Below are positions 62,253 to 64,000 of a DNA stretch of 64,000 nt, in pieces. Every line of letters begins with the position of its first letter. Position 1 is the stretch's first letter. This stretch comes from Acidobacteriota bacterium (GTDB lineage: Bacteria > Acidobacteriota > Terriglobia > Acidiferrales > UBA7541), in NCBI GenBank assembly GCA_003154775.1, contig PMES01000035.1:1-64000 (forward strand), written 5' to 3'. The translations under genes were made by a program, and so were the position numbers. A model generated the notes under the pieces. That model was given only the letters and a program-made list of their open reading frames with translations. It was not told where the DNA came from and searched no databases.

Positions 62253-62666
62253 TCAATGTTTGGCCGGAGCGCTGGCGAACGAGCGCACCAGCAGGACGAG
62301 CTGCCAGCGCTGTTCCTCCGTCAGGCGCTTTTTGAACGAAGGCATGGGCTTGCGGCCCTGAGTGATCTGGTAGTAGATCTCCCCGTCGGTCAATTTGTTC
62401 ATGCGGGAGGCATCGGTCAGATCGGCGGGGCCGGGGTCGTACATCATGGCGTCGGAGCCGTCGCCCTTCCCGGTGTCACCGTGGCAATTAGCGCACTGGT
62501 CGGCATAGACCTGCTTCGCGGCGTTCAACGCGGCTGGCGACGGCGCGATGGGATTTTTGCGCTGCTTCTCTTCCTCGGGAATCGCCCAATTCGGTTTCTG
62601 GAACGCGGCGAACCCAATTGAGAGGCAAATCAAACCAAGCGTGCAGGCAAGAAGAAACTTGCGCAT
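62253..62666 (-). CDS. Monoheme c-type cytochrome
   Basis: 137 aa from MRKFLLACTLG, a signal peptide (LLACTLGLICLSIGFAA). One CANCH heme site (YADQCANCHGDTGKGDG) with axial Met in KPMPSFKKRLTEEQRWQLVLLVRSF. Cytochrome cbb3-subunit-like or photosystem-cytochrome class I fold. Periplasmic electron carrier. The track extension of 70 residues has no support. Confidence 0.93.
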   Translation of the reverse strand: MRKFLLACTLGLICLSIGFAAFQKPNWAIPEEEKQRKNPIAPSPAALNAAKQVYADQCANCHGDTGKGDGSDAMMYDPGPADLTDASRMNKLTDGEIYYQITQGRKPMPSFKKRLTEEQRWQLVLLVRSFASAPAKH

Positions 62667-62874
62667 AGTGTGGCTCCGTGGCGAGGTGCTAGTCATGGGT
62701 ACGCAAAAAGTTTCGCACAACCGAGCCGTGGCGGGAAGCGCGCCATTTTTGGCGGGCGATTTCAGGAAAAGGCAACGTGAGGCCACGGCGCCAGGCCGGT
62801 CCCAAGCCGCGCGGCAAACCCATGAAGTGTTGGGGGCTGTGATACCTTGGAGAGGAACTTCCGGGAGAAACGCC

Positions 62875-63186
62875 ATGGACGAACAACAGGCACCGCCGCA
62901 GGGACAGGTTCAAATCAAGGCCGACGAGAAGGAACTCCAGGGCCAATACAGCAACCTGGTGATGATTCACCACCACGCCGAAGAGTTCACGCTGAATTTT
63001 GTGTACGTCTTCCCCAATGCGCTGCAGGGCAAGCTGCTGGCCAGCATGATCGTCAGCCCGGGCCACGCGAAACGCATCTGGCGGGCGCTGGGCGAAAACA
63101 TCTCGCGCTTTGAAGCGCAGTATGGACCGATCAAGGAAGGCCCGGAAGGCAACGTGCCCGCCGCGAACATCGGATTTGTGCAGTAA
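62875..63186 (+). CDS. DUF3467 family protein
   Basis: 103 aa: ELQGQYSNLVMIHHHAEEFTLNFVYVFPNALQGKLLASMIVSPGHAKRIWRALGENISRFE matches DUF3467 (SNxxxIxHxxxEFxLDF). Function unknown, all alpha/beta, cytoplasmic. GGGAGA six bases before the ATG. It precedes pxpB by 13 bp, so may be co-transcribed. Confidence 0.9.
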   Translation: MDEQQAPPQGQVQIKADEKELQGQYSNLVMIHHHAEEFTLNFVYVFPNALQGKLLASMIVSPGHAKRIWRALGENISRFEAQYGPIKEGPEGNVPAANIGFVQ

Positions 63187-63199
63187 GACGGAGAGGCAC

Positions 63200-63874
63200 G
63201 TGCGCTTTCGTGCGGCGAGCGACCAGGCGGTGCTCGTCTACCTCGGCGAGGAGATCGGGCTGGCGAGCCACGAGCGCGCCTGCAAGCTGCTGCGGCTGCT
63301 GCAGGAAGAACCGCTCGCCTGGGTGCGCAATCTCCAGCCGGCTTATTGTTCCCTGCTTGTGAGTTTCGATCCTTTTCAAGTTGAGCACCGCGAAGTTGAG
63401 GCTACGCTGCGTCACTACGAACAGCGCGCGGGGAAAATGGCGTTGCCGGAGCCGCGCACCGTGGAGATACCCGTTTGTTACGGCGGTGAGTTTGGCCCTG
63501 ATCTCGATGAATTGGCCGCGGCGCACAAGCTCTCGGCCTCGCGCGTGATTGAATTACATACATCGCGGCTCTACCGCGCCTATTTTCTTGGGTTCGCACC
63601 GGGCTTTGCTTATCTGGGCGATTTGGCGCCGGAGATCGCCACGCCGCGCCTGGCGACGCCGAGAAAGAAGGTTGCGGCCGGGAGTGTCGGAATCGCCGGA
63701 GCGCAGACCGCGGTGTATCCCTTCGCGACGCCCGGCGGGTGGCGGCTGATCGGGCGAACGCCGCTGGAAATGTTTCGCAAAGACCGCGAACCGCTGGGAA
63801 TGATCGCGGTGGGGGACGAAGTGCGTTTCCGCGCGATCACGCGCGAAGAGTTTTCCGCGTGGCCGTCGCGATGA
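63200..63874 (+). CDS. pxpB: 5-oxoprolinase subunit B (KipI-like)
   Basis: 224 aa. Part of the PxpABC enzyme that hydrolyses 5-oxoproline to glutamate with ATP; formerly KipI. FRAASDQAVLVYLGEEIGLASHERACKLLRLL is the N-terminal fold and IPVCYGGEFGPDLDELAAAHKLSASRVIELHTSRLYRAYFLGFAPGFAYLG the diagnostic core, with LPRKKVAAGSVGIAG-like ending. GTG start with GGAGAGG upstream. Overlaps the next gene (ATGA). Confidence 0.94.
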   Translation: MRFRAASDQAVLVYLGEEIGLASHERACKLLRLLQEEPLAWVRNLQPAYCSLLVSFDPFQVEHREVEATLRHYEQRAGKMALPEPRTVEIPVCYGGEFGPDLDELAAAHKLSASRVIELHTSRLYRAYFLGFAPGFAYLGDLAPEIATPRLATPRKKVAAGSVGIAGAQTAVYPFATPGGWRLIGRTPLEMFRKDREPLGMIAVGDEVRFRAITREEFSAWPSR

Positions 63875-64000
63875 GTTCCCTGCTGGTTGAAAATCCGGGG
63901 CTGCTGACGACGGTGCAGGATTTGGGCCGGCCCGGCTATGGTGCACTCGGCGTTTCGCCTTCGGGCGCGGCGGATGCGGTGGCGCTGCGGCTTGGAAATT
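63871..64000 (+). CDS. pxpC: 5-oxoprolinase subunit C (KipA-like), N-terminal fragment
   Basis: Begins at ATG 63871, overlapping the pxpB stop. SLLVENPGLLTTVQDLGRPG and GVSPSGAADAVALRLGN are the start of the KipA/biotin-dependent carboxylase-like family. The gene continues past the right edge. pxpA is expected downstream. Confidence 0.92.
   Translation, partial: MSSLLVENPGLLTTVQDLGRPGYGALGVSPSGAADAVALRLGN

Overview
The window is a GC-rich bacterial chromosome segment with dense coding on both strands. Gene content points to an Acidobacteriota soil or sediment bacterium. This is an inference from a secreted S53 sedolisin, two FecR-type proteins without a sigma/TonB partner, Tat-exported TIM-barrel isomerases with a Gfo/Idh/MocA oxidoreductase, GTP-type PEPCK, a two-subunit ETF with ETF-QO, and many dispersed palindromic repeats of the TGTCATTCCGAGCG type. 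No rRNA, tRNA, CRISPR array or integrase was seen.

Layout. 1-4.4 kb: end of an S53 protease, a secreted unknown, and a YtrA-like GntR regulator/ABC ATPase/permease cassette. 4.6-18.1 kb: a FecR-domain protein, mreB-mreC-mreD, then thrC and a P-loop kinase on the opposite strand, a 189-nt rod-like structured RNA (candidate 6S RNA), mrdA (PBP2), rodA and an RNase E/G whose S1 domain carries an insertion of about 590 residues. This is a cell-shape locus with its ribonuclease. 18.3-28.4 kb: aldo/keto reductase, ECF sigma factor with two small membrane partners, a Spy-like periplasmic protein, a DUF336-like protein, folD, coaE, an HtrA protease, a DUF374 acyltransferase, a second FecR protein and a membrane zinc-ribbon protein. 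28.5-38.8 kb, minus strand: ETF-QO, etfA, etfB, then fabF, acpP, a zinc-ribbon membrane protein, fabG, fabD, plsX, rpmF and DUF177. This joins fatty-acid synthesis to the electron carriers of acyl-CoA dehydrogenation.

38.9-48.5 kb: two Tat-exported sugar-isomerase-like proteins flanking a Gfo/Idh/MocA oxidoreductase, a 47-aa membrane peptide, fumC, a composite gene ending in a metallo-beta-lactamase fold, and two secreted unknowns. 48.5-57.9 kb: 3-oxoacid CoA-transferase A/B with a TetR regulator, a modABC molybdate importer with an HTH-TOBE regulator, a FadN-type hydroxyacyl-CoA dehydrogenase/enoyl-CoA hydratase, and a patatin whose start is frame-broken. 58-64 kb: pckG, a repeat-rich patch with a possible type I restriction remnant and a DUF433 gene, a small unknown next to a peroxiredoxin, a cytochrome c, a DUF3467 protein, and pxpB-pxpC running off the edge.

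Metabolic reading: beta-oxidation (CoA-transferase, FadN-like enzyme, ETF, ETF-QO) feeding the TCA cycle (fumC) and gluconeogenesis (pckG), beside fatty-acid synthesis and envelope construction. The most unusual signals are the split S1 domain of the RNase, the 6S-like rod, repeat families with nested or covarying palindromes, two places where a dispersed repeat supplies signal-peptide sequence, and a membrane zinc-ribbon family with one member inside the fab operon. All functional statements rest on reading translated sequences; no searches were run.
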